From positions 124,001-188,000 of the forward strand of contig NZ_MVDE01000003.1 of NCBI RefSeq assembly GCF_002843385.1: a stretch of DNA of 64,000 nucleotides, written 5' to 3'. The notes under the pieces were generated by a model that saw only the letters and a list, made by a program, of their open reading frames with translations, was not told the DNA's origin and did no database searches. Origin of the DNA: Labilibaculum manganireducens. Lineage in GTDB: Bacteria; Bacteroidota; Bacteroidia; Bacteroidales; Marinifilaceae. Position numbers and translations under genes: made by a program. Below are positions 36,913 to 46,424 of this stretch, one piece after another. The stretch's first letter is position 1, and every line of letters starts with the position of its first letter.

Positions 36913-36944
36913 AAAAAAAAAGACGCAAATGCGTCTTTTTTTTA
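36913..36944. terminator. Bidirectional rho-independent terminator
   Basis: AAAAAGACGC, loop AAAT, GCGTCTTTTT, with A and T runs on both sides. It serves the Smr gene on the plus strand and the LysE-family gene on the minus strand, which converge here. Confidence 0.9.
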
Positions 36945-36969
36945 TATTCTGATACCGCCTTGAGTAATT

Positions 36970-37620
36970 TTAAGTATGTATAAAGGATTTGATTGGCTCG
37001 AAACAGGCCAGAAAAGCAAGAAATCCTAATGCCGCAATTACAATTCCCGAAATTTTATTGATCCAAAATAATTGTTTTAACCTGAATTTCTTGCGGAAAA
37101 TATTAATAATGGTCGACAAGGTATACCACCACAAAGCTCCTCCCAACAGCACACCTAAAATCAAGAACAATTCAATTCTCAAAGTCGGATTGCTTCCAAA
37201 GATAGATGCTCCGGCAAAAACTGCAACAAAAACAAAAACTGCAATCGGGTTCGATGCTGTAAGAAAAAATATAGAAACAAAGTCACCCAACATTCCCTTT
37301 TTACCCGTTTTCTTTGCCCCTCTAATCTGCTTTATAGGGTTTGTAAGGAAGATTCGCAACCCTACATACACCAGAAAAATACTACCGATTAACTGCAGGT
37401 AGAATTCCTGTGTTTTAATAAAACTAAGCACCATTCCCAAACCAAAAGCGGCAACTGTAGCATAAAACATATCTGCAACAGCAGCACCCAGACCCGAAAT
37501 AAAACCGGCCAAGCGACCTTTCTGAATGGTTTTTTGAATAATTAACACCCCTATCGGGCCTAATGGTATCGAAACCATTAATCCCACAACTATTCCTTTA
37601 AATAAATATTGAAAATCCAA
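36970..37620 (-). CDS. LysE/RhtB-family exporter
   Basis: 216 residues with about six membrane helices. The N-terminus GIVVGLMVSIPLGPIGVLII and the following RLAGFISGLGAAVADMFYA are the LysE-family signature. FFLTASNPIAVFVFVAVFAG gives the second conserved NP motif. These inner-membrane proteins export amino acids or related small molecules; the substrate is not predictable. It converges with the Smr gene and follows the acyltransferase gene on the same strand with a 54-bp gap. Confidence 0.92.
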   Translation of the reverse strand: MDFQYLFKGIVVGLMVSIPLGPIGVLIIQKTIQKGRLAGFISGLGAAVADMFYATVAAFGLGMVLSFIKTQEFYLQLIGSIFLVYVGLRIFLTNPIKQIRGAKKTGKKGMLGDFVSIFFLTASNPIAVFVFVAVFAGASIFGSNPTLRIELFLILGVLLGGALWWYTLSTIINIFRKKFRLKQLFWINKISGIVIAALGFLAFLACFEPIKSFIHT

Positions 37621-37674
37621 CTACTAAATCTTTTTCAGTTAACAAAATTGCTTGCAAAGGTGGTAAAATATATG

Positions 37675-39480
37675 CTAAAATCTGACATCTTCCGATGAAA
37701 ATCTTTTCATAATGGTGTCATCATTGAATTCCTTCGACAATGATTCAATCACTTTAATTGGCACATCAAACAAATCAACTACGATTAAACCATCCAGACA
37801 ATCATTAAAATTTGGGTCTATATTAAACCCCACAATCCTGGCGTTCAGAGAAATATATTTTTTAAGAAGTACCGGCAATTTATCATTCGTTATCTCAAAA
37901 TCACCAATTAACTTATCTAGCTTATTAATATCATTCTTAGCCATTTCCAATAAAATATCCACATCCAGATCTTTTATTTTGACCTTAAACTTCTTTCTTG
38001 ATTTAATGTACTGTCCTAAATCGTAATTGAAATAATTCCGCATAATAAATTTAATGATCAAATCTTTCGACAAATCAGAATACTTATTGCTGATACTCAC
38101 AGGTCCTATCAAATAACGTGACTGAGGATTCTTGAGTAAGAAATACAAAATCCCTTTCCAAAGCAAAAATAAAGGCATTGGCTTTTTTTGATATTCCTTC
38201 ACAATAAATGAACGCCCCAACTCCAATGATTCATGAAGAATAGGCTGGAATTTTTTGCTCATACGGAACAGGCTCTGCAAATAAAAGCCTTTCAATCCAT
38301 ACTCCGAAAGAATTTCATTTCCCTTGCCAACACGATAGGCACCTACTATCTTTTTCAGTTCCTCATCCCAAATAAAAAGCTGATGATAATACAAATCATA
38401 CTCATCAACATCAATCCCCAGATTTGTTCCTTCACCAACTTCCCGAAAGGTAATTTCCCTTAATCGCCCAAGTTCGGTCAACACATGTGGCAACTTAGAA
38501 GAAGGTGCACAATACACAGTAAAATTACTGCTTTTAAACAGCAAGTATTCCTGAGGAAGACTCTCCACCTCACTTTGAATAATCTCCGGGTTTACAGGAG
38601 GTACAATATCTTCAACCTTTGCAATTTTTTCCTTGCGTTTGAATTGATAAAACTTTTTTACCTCAATTGGAGTCCCCAGCATATAAGTCTTTGCGCGCAA
38701 AAACCGACCATACTGATTGATATCTGTAAATCCTTTCTGATCTTTTACCGAAATTGGATTTCCAATACGGATCCGAACCGTTTTATTCTTTTTATTTAAT
38801 AACTCTGATGGCAATTTCACTGTTCGAAGTGTAGGATGAATCATTCCCAGCAAATGGAATATCAAACTATTGCTTCCCTGAAAATAAATAGGCACAACAG
38901 GTACTTCAGCTTTCTTAATAAACTTAAGAATAGATGGCTGCCATTGCTTATCGGTAATATTATTTGTGTGGGACTGATAAGACGAAACCTCTCCTGCAGG
39001 AAATATTCCCAATGGAAAACCACCGCTTAGATGACGAAGCCCTTCTTTAATACCTCCGGTACTGGAAGCTACACCCTTTCTTTCCTCAAAAGGATTTACA
39101 CCCAAAAAATAATCTTTTATGGGCTCAATCTTTTTCAGTAAGAAATTAGCCATTGCCTTAAACTCAGGGCGTACCATACAAATCAGCTTAATCAGAATTA
39201 AGCCGTCAATTCCTCCAAACGGATGATTTGATATTGTAATGAACGGACCTTCTTTGGGAATACGCTTTAATTCTTCCTCGTCAAATTCGAATTTAATCCC
39301 TAAATCGTCTAGCAACGCATCAATAAAATCAATGCCATCCTTACCACAATTTGCCGAATACAAATCATTCAATTTATTCAATCGAAGAATATACATCAAC
39401 AATTTGGCAAAACTTTCCCCACCAAACCAGCTAAGGCTCTCATTTGCCTTTAATAAATCTTTTGGATCAACCAACTTCAT
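37675..39480 (-). CDS. Fused PlsC-like and OlsB/GNAT-like acyltransferase (OlsF-type)
   Basis: 601 residues with two acyltransferase parts. Residues ~60-285 are PlsC/LPLAT-like: NHPFGGIDG has His86 and Asp92 (H-x5-D rather than the usual H-x4-D), and GIFPAGEVSSY near residue 160 stands for the FPEG motif. Residues ~310-480 are OlsB/GNAT-like (LGRLREITFREVGEG, LELGRSFIVKEYQ). Proteins with this layout (OlsF) N-acylate and then O-acylate an amino acid to make ornithine or glycine aminolipids. A C-terminal ~110-residue tail is less conserved. The exact amino acid used is unknown. Confidence 0.85.
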   Translation of the reverse strand: MKLVDPKDLLKANESLSWFGGESFAKLLMYILRLNKLNDLYSANCGKDGIDFIDALLDDLGIKFEFDEEELKRIPKEGPFITISNHPFGGIDGLILIKLICMVRPEFKAMANFLLKKIEPIKDYFLGVNPFEERKGVASSTGGIKEGLRHLSGGFPLGIFPAGEVSSYQSHTNNITDKQWQPSILKFIKKAEVPVVPIYFQGSNSLIFHLLGMIHPTLRTVKLPSELLNKKNKTVRIRIGNPISVKDQKGFTDINQYGRFLRAKTYMLGTPIEVKKFYQFKRKEKIAKVEDIVPPVNPEIIQSEVESLPQEYLLFKSSNFTVYCAPSSKLPHVLTELGRLREITFREVGEGTNLGIDVDEYDLYYHQLFIWDEELKKIVGAYRVGKGNEILSEYGLKGFYLQSLFRMSKKFQPILHESLELGRSFIVKEYQKKPMPLFLLWKGILYFLLKNPQSRYLIGPVSISNKYSDLSKDLIIKFIMRNYFNYDLGQYIKSRKKFKVKIKDLDVDILLEMAKNDINKLDKLIGDFEITNDKLPVLLKKYISLNARIVGFNIDPNFNDCLDGLIVVDLFDVPIKVIESLSKEFNDDTIMKRFSSEDVRF

Positions 39481-39502
39481 ATGTCAATACGTTCTAAAAA
39501 GG

Positions 39503-39530
39503 TTGTCCCGACAAATATCGGGAGTGACAA
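39503..39530. repeat. Short isolated palindrome
   Basis: TTGTCCCGACAAATATCGGG then AGTGACAA: TCCCGA pairs with TCGGGA, and TTGTC with GACAA outside it. It lies just upstream of the acyltransferase start in a 267-bp gap that has no gene. It resembles the repeat cores at 25-28 kb but lacks their GATCC ends. Confidence 0.5.
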
Positions 39531-39747
39531 ACTAAATCAATTAACATCTTTAACAAGACTGTATCATGAATCAGTATTTATCTATGTTTTTTTGTTTCAA
39601 AGTCATTACTGTTTTCGAAAAAGCCCGCATTATTCAGACCCGCTAACCAAACCAAAAGTATCAGACCTTTTCAACCGGATAAAAATAGTATTATTTATCA
39701 ATACTCCAGTCCTATATTCAATTAAAAAACTTAATAATTACTGTTAA

Positions 39748-40587
39748 TTACAAAGTCTGATCGAACCAGCCCCCATTAACAAAAACACGAACCGACTCAA
39801 ATCCAATATCTTTGAGCAGACTCACAGCTAAATCGAATCCTGAAACTAATTCATCCACATGATGAGCATCGGTACTGATTGTAACAGGTACCGCATATTT
39901 TTTACATTCTCTCAAAAAATACAAACCGGGAAAAAATGAATCACACTTTTTCTTGTAAATCCCTCTGGTATTGACTTCAACAATAGTACCGGAATTCTTA
40001 ATCACTTTAATTGTCTCATCCAGTAAATCAACATACCATTTTTCATTTTCAGAAAAAAAACGGCCTTTATTGTTCATTTTTACCTTATCTACATGCCCAA
40101 CAATGTCCGGCTTTTGAGTTTCAATCATTTCAATTACCTGATTGTAATAGGCAGTAACTGCTTTTTGCGCATCCCCGTCAAACAAAACCTCAATACCATG
40201 AATATAATTTGTATCCGGTCCATCGAGAAACCAATATTCAGAATCAGATTTAGCTTTCACCAAATGTACTGAACCGATTGTATAATCTAACCCAGCCTCT
40301 TTTTTCAGCTCCTTAAAAGATTTTATCACTTCAGGAATATAGTCAATCTCCAGAGACAGGTAAATTTGTATTTTAGACCGGTACTTTTGCTTCAATCCCT
40401 CCACTTCAGCTGAATACTTCTTTAAGCTTTGCAATGGCATACTCCATGGTTCATTTTGCACCAATGGCGCATGAGAAGAAAAACCAACTGCACTCAACCC
40501 AAGATCTATAGCTCGTTCAACAAATTCTTCCGCTGTGTTTTTACCATCGCAAAAGATCGTATGAGTGTGGTATGAAAAATAATTCAT
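39748..40587 (-). CDS. PHP-domain histidinol-phosphatase (HisK-type)
   Basis: 279 residues. Metal-binding motifs of the PHP fold appear in order: YHTHTIFCDGKN (5-16), GFSSHAP, SLEIDYIPE, GSVHLVK, GHVDKVK and STDAHHVDEL. This is the pattern of monofunctional HisK/HolPase, which dephosphorylates histidinol phosphate. No his genes are nearby, so another phosphoester is possible. The gene is divergent from the radical SAM gene, with its own promoter-like element. Confidence 0.88.
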   Translation of the reverse strand: MNYFSYHTHTIFCDGKNTAEEFVERAIDLGLSAVGFSSHAPLVQNEPWSMPLQSLKKYSAEVEGLKQKYRSKIQIYLSLEIDYIPEVIKSFKELKKEAGLDYTIGSVHLVKAKSDSEYWFLDGPDTNYIHGIEVLFDGDAQKAVTAYYNQVIEMIETQKPDIVGHVDKVKMNNKGRFFSENEKWYVDLLDETIKVIKNSGTIVEVNTRGIYKKKCDSFFPGLYFLRECKKYAVPVTISTDAHHVDELVSGFDLAVSLLKDIGFESVRVFVNGGWFDQTL

Positions 40588-40606
40588 TTGTCAGATTTTA
40601 GTAAGG

Positions 40607-40636
40607 CAAAGATACTTCAAGACACCAATATCACAA
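40607..40636 (-). promoter_or_regulatory. Promoter of the PHP phosphatase gene
   Basis: On the minus strand TTTTG, 19 nt, TATCTTTG. The -7 box lies at 40607-40614, about 20 nt before the ATG. It is a full match to the Bacteroidota consensus. Confidence 0.7.
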
Positions 40637-40741
40637 AATCCCTTTTCAAATATGCATCAATTGTCCGGCTTTAATCAAACAACAAAAGAAGCTTTTTATT
40701 ATCCGTTGAAAATTTATTATTTATTGGGATGAGAATCCTTC

Positions 40742-40772
40742 TTTAAAATCTTTATAAATAATACTATCTTTG
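40742..40772 (+). promoter_or_regulatory. Promoter of the YgiQ-family gene
   Basis: TTTA (one mismatch to TTTG), 19 nt, then TATCTTTG at 40765-40772, about 17 nt before the ATG. Confidence 0.6.
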
Positions 40773-40788
40773 CAATAATTTAAGACAT

Positions 40789-42624
40789 ATGACTGAGAGC
40801 AACAAATTACACATAGATAAATGGCTTCCTACATCAGCTAAGGAAGTAAAAGAAAGAGGTTGGGAAGAATTGGATGTAATTCTATTCAGCGGTGATGCCT
40901 ATATTGATCATCCTTCGTTTGGAGCGTCTGTTATAGGAAGAGTTCTGGAAAACGAAGGCTTGAAAGTTGCCATCGTACCACAACCAAACTGGCGTGATGA
41001 TTTGCGCGACTTTAAAAAACTGGGACAGCCTAAATTATTCTTCGGTGTAACCGCGGGGAATATGGATTCGATGGTGAATCATTATACTGCCAACAGAAGA
41101 TTACGGCATGATGATGCGTATACTCCCGATGGCAGACACGGCCAAAGGCCTGATCGTCCCACAATAGTTTATTCTCAGATTCTGAAAAAACTATACCCTG
41201 ACACCCCCATATTAATTGGAGGAATTGAAGCTTCGTTAAGGAGAGTAACTCATTACGATTACTGGGATAACGAACTGAAACCAAGCATCCTTTGCGAAAG
41301 CAATGCCGATTTACTGGTTTATGGAATGGGCGAAAAGCCATTAAAGGAAATTGTTCGCCTGACAAAAAAAGGTGTACCATTTTATTCTTTGACTAATATT
41401 CCACAAACGTCTTTTCTTGTTGCCCAGGATGAAGTTTATCCTACAAAAAAAACATGGCAGGATCAGAAACTCTATTCACATGAAGATTGCCTGAACGACA
41501 AGAAAAAATTCGCAAGTAACTTTCGCTACATTGAGATGGAATCGAATGCTATGATGGCAAAGAAACTCACTCAGGACTATAAAGATCAGACCATTGTTGT
41601 GAATCCTCCGTACCCGGTGATGAACGAAAAGGAAATGGATGAAGTTTACGATCTTCCCTATACCCGATTGCCGCATCCGCGATACAAAGACAAAAAGATT
41701 CCTGCTTTTGATATGATTAAATTCTCGGTAAACATGCACAGAGGATGTTTTGGAGGCTGTTCATTCTGTACCATATCTGCTCATCAGGGAAAATTTATTG
41801 CCAACCGATCTGAAAAATCGATATTGAAAGAGGTTGAAAACATTACAAAGATGCCCGATTTCAAAGGTTATCTTTCTGATTTAGGAGGCCCTTCTGCCAA
41901 TATGTACCAAATGAAGGGGATTTTCGAATCTATTTGCAAAACCTGCAGAAGACCTTCGTGCATCCACCCGGATGTTTGTCCAAACCTGAACACCAATCAT
42001 CAGGCAATGCTTGACATTTACAAAAAGGTTGATCAAGTTCCAGGAGTTAAGAAATCGTTCGTTGGCAGCGGAATTCGTTATGATCTTATTCTACATCAAA
42101 CTAAAGATGATAAAATAAATAAATCGAACCGGGAATATGCCACCGAATTGATTAAAAATCATGTGTCGGGAAGATTAAAAGTTGCTCCGGAGCATACTTC
42201 CGATGATGTTTTGAATATGATGAGAAAACCATCCTTTAATTTATTTTACAAACTGAAGGCTTTGTTCGATGACATCAACAAAAAAGAAGGTTTGAACCAA
42301 CAATTAATTCCATACTTCATTTCAAGTCACCCGGGAAGTCAACCAACCGATATGGCCGACCTTGCCGTGAAAACAAAAGAACTTGATTTTAAACTGGAAC
42401 AAGTTCAGGATTTCACCCCTACACCAATGACGGTTGCTACAGTAATCTACTACTCGGGTTATCACCCTTATACTTTAAAGAAAGTATTTACGGCAAAAAG
42501 TGAAAAGGAGAAGTTATCGCAGCGGAAATTTCTATTCTGGTATAAAAAAGAGTATCGGGAAGCTATAAAAACTGAATTAATAAAAATGGGCAAAAAAGAT
42601 ATGCTGACCAAACTTTTCAAATAG
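40789..42624 (+). CDS. YgiQ-family radical SAM protein
   Basis: 611 residues. The N-terminus (WLPTSAKEVKERGWEELDVI, FSGDAYIDHPSFG) is the YgiQ-specific domain. The radical SAM cluster motif CFGGCSFC (C-x3-C-x2-C) lies near residue 320 within NMHRGCFGGCSFCTISAHQG. C-terminal conserved segments include KVAPEHTSDDVL and SSHPGSQPTDM. It carries a [4Fe-4S] cluster and uses SAM; the substrate of the family is unknown. It stands alone, with a promoter upstream and a strong terminator downstream. Confidence 0.94.
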   Translation: MTESNKLHIDKWLPTSAKEVKERGWEELDVILFSGDAYIDHPSFGASVIGRVLENEGLKVAIVPQPNWRDDLRDFKKLGQPKLFFGVTAGNMDSMVNHYTANRRLRHDDAYTPDGRHGQRPDRPTIVYSQILKKLYPDTPILIGGIEASLRRVTHYDYWDNELKPSILCESNADLLVYGMGEKPLKEIVRLTKKGVPFYSLTNIPQTSFLVAQDEVYPTKKTWQDQKLYSHEDCLNDKKKFASNFRYIEMESNAMMAKKLTQDYKDQTIVVNPPYPVMNEKEMDEVYDLPYTRLPHPRYKDKKIPAFDMIKFSVNMHRGCFGGCSFCTISAHQGKFIANRSEKSILKEVENITKMPDFKGYLSDLGGPSANMYQMKGIFESICKTCRRPSCIHPDVCPNLNTNHQAMLDIYKKVDQVPGVKKSFVGSGIRYDLILHQTKDDKINKSNREYATELIKNHVSGRLKVAPEHTSDDVLNMMRKPSFNLFYKLKALFDDINKKEGLNQQLIPYFISSHPGSQPTDMADLAVKTKELDFKLEQVQDFTPTPMTVATVIYYSGYHPYTLKKVFTAKSEKEKLSQRKFLFWYKKEYREAIKTELIKMGKKDMLTKLFK

Positions 42625-42659
42625 TTAAGCAACTATTAACAGATATTCATAACAAATAT

Positions 42660-42690
42660 GAAGAGGTTTGAAAACCTCTTCTATTTATTT
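42660..42690 (+). terminator. Terminator after the YgiQ-family gene
   Basis: GAAGAGGTTT pairs with AAACCTCTTC over ten base pairs with a tiny loop, followed by TATTTATTT. It lies 36 nt after the stop codon. Confidence 0.8.
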
Positions 42691-42725
42691 GCGTATATTG
42701 GAGAAACCAACTCTAACTACTTTGC

Positions 42726-43454
42726 ATGACTAAATTTTACTTACGAACTACTGCAGTTGTCATTCTGGTCATTCTCGTTTTTATTGTCTTCGGATGCAAC
42801 AAAAACAGGGAAGACAGAGCTAATGAGAATGCCATTGAATTAATGGGAAAACAGAAATACGCCGAAGCAATTAAAGAATTTTCCACAATTGTTAAAGGCG
42901 ATAAAAACTACCTTCCAGCCTATTACAACAGAGCAATATGTTACTCTTTTCTTAATAAGAACAGAGAAGCAATTAATGATTTGAATTTTGTAATCTCGAA
43001 ACAAAAATTCGATGAGGAGGCCTATTTAAACAGAGCAATTCTCTTTGAAAACCAAAAGAAATATGAGGATGCTATTAAAGACTACACTCATCTGCTCACC
43101 ATAAATCCCCGAAATAGTAAAGCACTGCATTTTCGAGGCATTTGCAAGTACTACATTAAAGATTACTCCGGAGCAGTAACTGACTATAATCTAGCAATAA
43201 AGTACGGACTAAACTCTTCGGGTGTTTACTACAACATAGCTGTTGCGCTTGATTGTTTGGAACAATACCCTAAGGCAATAAAATATTACGACAAAGCAAT
43301 AAAAATTGACGCAAAATTGGAGCGGGCCTACTTCGCCCGGGGAATTGCCAATTTGAAAAACGGCAACAAAGAAGCAGCTATCGCCGACATTAAACAATCA
43401 GAAAAATTAGGTTTCAAGAAAGCTGCTCACGTGCTCAAGGAAATTATTGGTTGA
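42726..43454 (+). CDS. TPR-repeat lipoprotein
   Basis: 242 residues. The N-terminal hydrophobic segment ends in VFGC, a lipobox that places the mature N-terminal Cys at about residue 24. From residue ~35 onward come five or six tetratricopeptide repeats (YAEAIKEFSTIV, YEDAIKDYTHLL, YPKAIKYYDKAI, NKEAAIADIKQS). It is probably anchored in a membrane as a protein-protein interaction scaffold. No partner is suggested by context. The gene converges with the downstream radical SAM gene and abuts it. Confidence 0.88.
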   Translation: MTKFYLRTTAVVILVILVFIVFGCNKNREDRANENAIELMGKQKYAEAIKEFSTIVKGDKNYLPAYYNRAICYSFLNKNREAINDLNFVISKQKFDEEAYLNRAILFENQKKYEDAIKDYTHLLTINPRNSKALHFRGICKYYIKDYSGAVTDYNLAIKYGLNSSGVYYNIAVALDCLEQYPKAIKYYDKAIKIDAKLERAYFARGIANLKNGNKEAAIADIKQSEKLGFKKAAHVLKEIIG

Positions 43455-44408
43455 TTATTCAATCTCCTTAAATAATTTTCCCTGCCAAGAATCTCTTTCC
43501 ACCAATCTCTTGTCCAGTTTATCTACAAATTCGAAATTTTTGACCCCCCATTTAGGCGCGATCAGCCATCCTTTTGGTGCCTGATTTATAAATCGTTCCA
43601 AACTCACTCCTGGATTGATTCTCTCAATTACATCGACAATAAAATCCAAATACTCTTCCATTTCGAACAAGTGGAATTTCTCAGGTTCCACTTCATATTC
43701 TTTGGCCATTATTGTATTATTTAGAATTTGCAGCTGATGCATTTTAAGCGTATCAACCGGTAAATTTGACAACTTCACAGCATGCTCAATCATCATCTGA
43801 GGTGTATCGAACGGAAGGCCGTTTACCAAATGAGCACCAATGTGAATTCCACGACCCGAAGTTCTCATTATGGTTTTCTCTGCCTCCTGATAGGAATGTC
43901 CGCGATTTATAGCTTCCAAAGCACGGTTATTCAACGATTCGACACCATACTCAATACTGATATAATTATCTTTTGCCAATTCTTCCAAATAACTTAAAAG
44001 AGAATCAGAAACACAGTCGGGACGGGTACCAATAACCAAACCAACTACTTTCTCGTGAGACAAAGCCTCCTCATAAATTTGTTTTAAATGATCAAGTGAT
44101 CCGTAGGTATTTGAATAAGCCTGAAAATAAGCCAGATAATACTGAGCTTTGTATTTGGTATTGAAGAAGTCTATTCCCAGTAAAATCTGCTCTGTAACTG
44201 TTTTTTTAGGACTACAGTAAGCTGGATTAAAACTATTGTTATTGCAATATGTACAACCACCTACACCTTTGCTCCCGTCGCGGTTGGGACAAGTAAAACC
44301 AGCATCTATTGATATTTTTTGAATTCGTTCCGAAAACCGTCTTTTAAATGAACTTGGGAAATCATTATATCTCTTATTGTTTCCCCACTTAAATTGCTTA
44401 TTTGTCAT
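43455..44408 (-). CDS. TIGR01212-family radical SAM protein (YhcC-like)
   Basis: 317 residues. RIQKISIDAGFTCPNRDGSK followed by GGCTYCNNNSFNPAYC gives the long-spaced cysteine cluster site of the TIGR01212/YhcC family. TRPDCVSDSLLSYLEELA and SIEYGVESLNNRALEAINRG are conserved downstream parts. The family is a predicted Fe-S/SAM enzyme with no settled substrate. The stop codon lies directly after the stop of the TPR lipoprotein gene on the other strand. Confidence 0.93.
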   Translation of the reverse strand: MTNKQFKWGNNKRYNDFPSSFKRRFSERIQKISIDAGFTCPNRDGSKGVGGCTYCNNNSFNPAYCSPKKTVTEQILLGIDFFNTKYKAQYYLAYFQAYSNTYGSLDHLKQIYEEALSHEKVVGLVIGTRPDCVSDSLLSYLEELAKDNYISIEYGVESLNNRALEAINRGHSYQEAEKTIMRTSGRGIHIGAHLVNGLPFDTPQMMIEHAVKLSNLPVDTLKMHQLQILNNTIMAKEYEVEPEKFHLFEMEEYLDFIVDVIERINPGVSLERFINQAPKGWLIAPKWGVKNFEFVDKLDKRLVERDSWQGKLFKEIE

Positions 44409-44717
44409 ACCTCTTCGAATTTATCGTAAAAATACAAAAGAAATTGATTCCAGTAAATTGATTGACATTAATTGGAATTCATCAAGATAAGCTGCAGACT
44501 TAAAAATCAAACAGAAAACAAAGTTAAAATGCAGTTGTATAGGTTTTTTACAAATATTACTATAATATTGAAACAGTAAATCTCCCACTATATTTGTATT
44601 TTTACATGCAAAACTGCAAAGCATTGCATAAGTATTTTTTTTATTTAATAGAATGAGCATTTCATTTATTGAAAGTATTCTTTATATTGCCTTTGACACT
44701 TTATTAAAACTTTAAAC
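44409..44717. other. Gene-free divergent region
   Basis: About 310 AT-rich bases between two divergent genes. TATATTTG at 44589-44596 is an exact -7 box for the plus strand, without a clear -33 partner. A minus-strand frame at 44421-44660 has Cys- and Leu-rich low-complexity content and no recognisable family, and was not accepted as a gene. Confidence 0.6.
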
Positions 44718-46274
44718 ATGTTTTCAAAACAAGACCAATCTCAATTCAAGGCCAAAGCCATTGATATTAAAACCATTGAAGAACAATTAAATAACTTCAA
44801 AACTGGTTTTCCTAAAATGAAATTGAAGAAGCCTGCCACAATTGATGACGGAATAATGCAAATTTGTGATGATGAACAGGATATTTATCAAGAAGTATTT
44901 ACGGCACATGCCAAAAGCCTTTCATTGCTAAAATTTGTTCCTGCTTCGGGTGCAGCTACAAGAATGTTTAAATCGCTGTACGATTTTTTGAACACTTATC
45001 AGGACACGGAAGACGAATATCTAAAATTCCTTTGTAACAAGGGACCGGAAACCATGTTTAACTTCTTTGACAGAATTGAAGATTTTGCTTTCTATGGAGA
45101 TCTTCGAAATATTGTTTCGGAAAACAATATGGATTTGGAAAAGATGATTGATAAAAATCAATTCAAACAAATCCTGGCCATGCTCCTAACAAAAAAAGGG
45201 CTTAATTATGCCAGTCTTCCTAAGGGACTGCTGAAATTCCACAGGTACAAACATTTTTCCAGAACAGCTTTTGAGGAACATTTGGTTGAGGCGCTAAATT
45301 ACGCTAAAAACTCCAAAGGAGATGCCCAAATTCATCTTACCGTATCAGAAGATCACAAAGAACTATTTGAAGATCGTTTAGACAAAACCAAGGAAACTTT
45401 TGAAGAAAAATATAACGGCAAACTAAATGTTGCTTACTCTGTTCAGAAATCCTCTACCGACACCATTGCTGTTGATACAAACAATGAACCTTTCCGAAAC
45501 GAAGATGGTACAATACTATTCCGTCCGGGTGGACATGGTGCTTTAATTGAAAATTTAAACGAGCTGAATGCTGATATTGTTTTCATTAAAAACATTGATA
45601 ATGTTGTTCCTGATCGTTTAAAGGAAATTACTTACAAATTCAAGAAGGTTTTAGCAGGTATTTTATTGGAACGCCAGTCATTTATTTTTGACTATTTAAA
45701 AATTTTGGAAGAAGACAAAGACATTTCGCAAAATACTCTTGATGAAATGCTTGCCTTTTTAGAAGATAAACTTTGCACAAAAGCGCCTGCAAGTCTTAAA
45801 ATTGAAGATCCTGAAAAACTGAAGAAATACCTGTTTTCCAAATTCAACCGTCCTATTCGTGTCTGCGGAATGGTTAAGAACGAAGGTGAACCTGGTGGAG
45901 GACCATTTTGGTCAAGAAATTCAGATGGATCTGTATCTCTTCAAATTGTTGAAGGATCGCAAATTGACAAACAAGACGTTCGACAAACAAATATTTTTGA
46001 ACGTTCTACGCACTTTAATCCGGTAGATTTGATATGCGGTATTAAAGACTATAAAGGAAATAAATTTGATCTTCCTTTGTTTGTTGATAAGCAAACTGGT
46101 TTCATCTCTCAAAAATCACACAATGGCAGTGATCTGAAAGCAATGGAATTACCAGGTTTGTGGAATGGTGCCATGTCTGATTGGAATTCTGTATTTGTTG
46201 AAGTCCCAATTGCAACTTTTAATCCTGTGAAAACAGTATTTGACTTACTTAGAATTGAACACCGCAATTTATAA
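44718..46274 (+). CDS. DUF4301 family protein
   Basis: 518 residues matching the Bacteroidota-specific DUF4301 family throughout. Visible landmarks are LLKFVPASGAATRMFKSLYD near residue 75 (a nucleotide-sugar-like GxGTR-type loop is possible), FRPGGHGALIENLNEL near residue 270, and VCGMVKNEGEPGGGPFW near residue 390. The GGHG and GEPGGGPFW elements suggest a nucleotide-handling enzyme, but no reaction is known. The gene is single, with a strong terminator 6 bp after its stop. Confidence 0.92.
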   Translation: MFSKQDQSQFKAKAIDIKTIEEQLNNFKTGFPKMKLKKPATIDDGIMQICDDEQDIYQEVFTAHAKSLSLLKFVPASGAATRMFKSLYDFLNTYQDTEDEYLKFLCNKGPETMFNFFDRIEDFAFYGDLRNIVSENNMDLEKMIDKNQFKQILAMLLTKKGLNYASLPKGLLKFHRYKHFSRTAFEEHLVEALNYAKNSKGDAQIHLTVSEDHKELFEDRLDKTKETFEEKYNGKLNVAYSVQKSSTDTIAVDTNNEPFRNEDGTILFRPGGHGALIENLNELNADIVFIKNIDNVVPDRLKEITYKFKKVLAGILLERQSFIFDYLKILEEDKDISQNTLDEMLAFLEDKLCTKAPASLKIEDPEKLKKYLFSKFNRPIRVCGMVKNEGEPGGGPFWSRNSDGSVSLQIVEGSQIDKQDVRQTNIFERSTHFNPVDLICGIKDYKGNKFDLPLFVDKQTGFISQKSHNGSDLKAMELPGLWNGAMSDWNSVFVEVPIATFNPVKTVFDLLRIEHRNL

Positions 46275-46280
46275 TTAACA

Positions 46281-46310
46281 ACGGCCTCCTTGCAAGAGGC
46301 CGTTTGTTTT
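46281..46310 (+). terminator. Terminator after the DUF4301 gene
   Basis: ACGGCCTC, loop CTTGCAA, GAGGCCGT, then TTGTTTT. An eight-base-pair GC-rich stem located immediately after the stop codon. Confidence 0.9.
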
Positions 46311-46366
46311 GGGCAAAACCCAATAAAAACAGAAATAAGGATTAACTTTTGTTAATATCTTACATC

Positions 46367-46396
46367 TTGAATATTTTAAAATTAATCCTATTTTTG
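46367..46396 (+). promoter_or_regulatory. Promoter of the TPR gene
   Basis: TTG at 46367-46369, 19 nt, TATTTTTG at 46389-46396, about 29 nt before the ATG. A good match to the Bacteroidota consensus. Confidence 0.7.
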
Positions 46397-46424
46397 CAGT
46401 GCAATAATCATTTTAATTTGATAG

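Noticed and set aside
44421-44660. 79-residue minus-strand protein upstream of the DUF4301 gene
   Set aside because: AT-rich intergenic composition, no recognisable family, and it overlaps the probable promoter region of two divergent genes.
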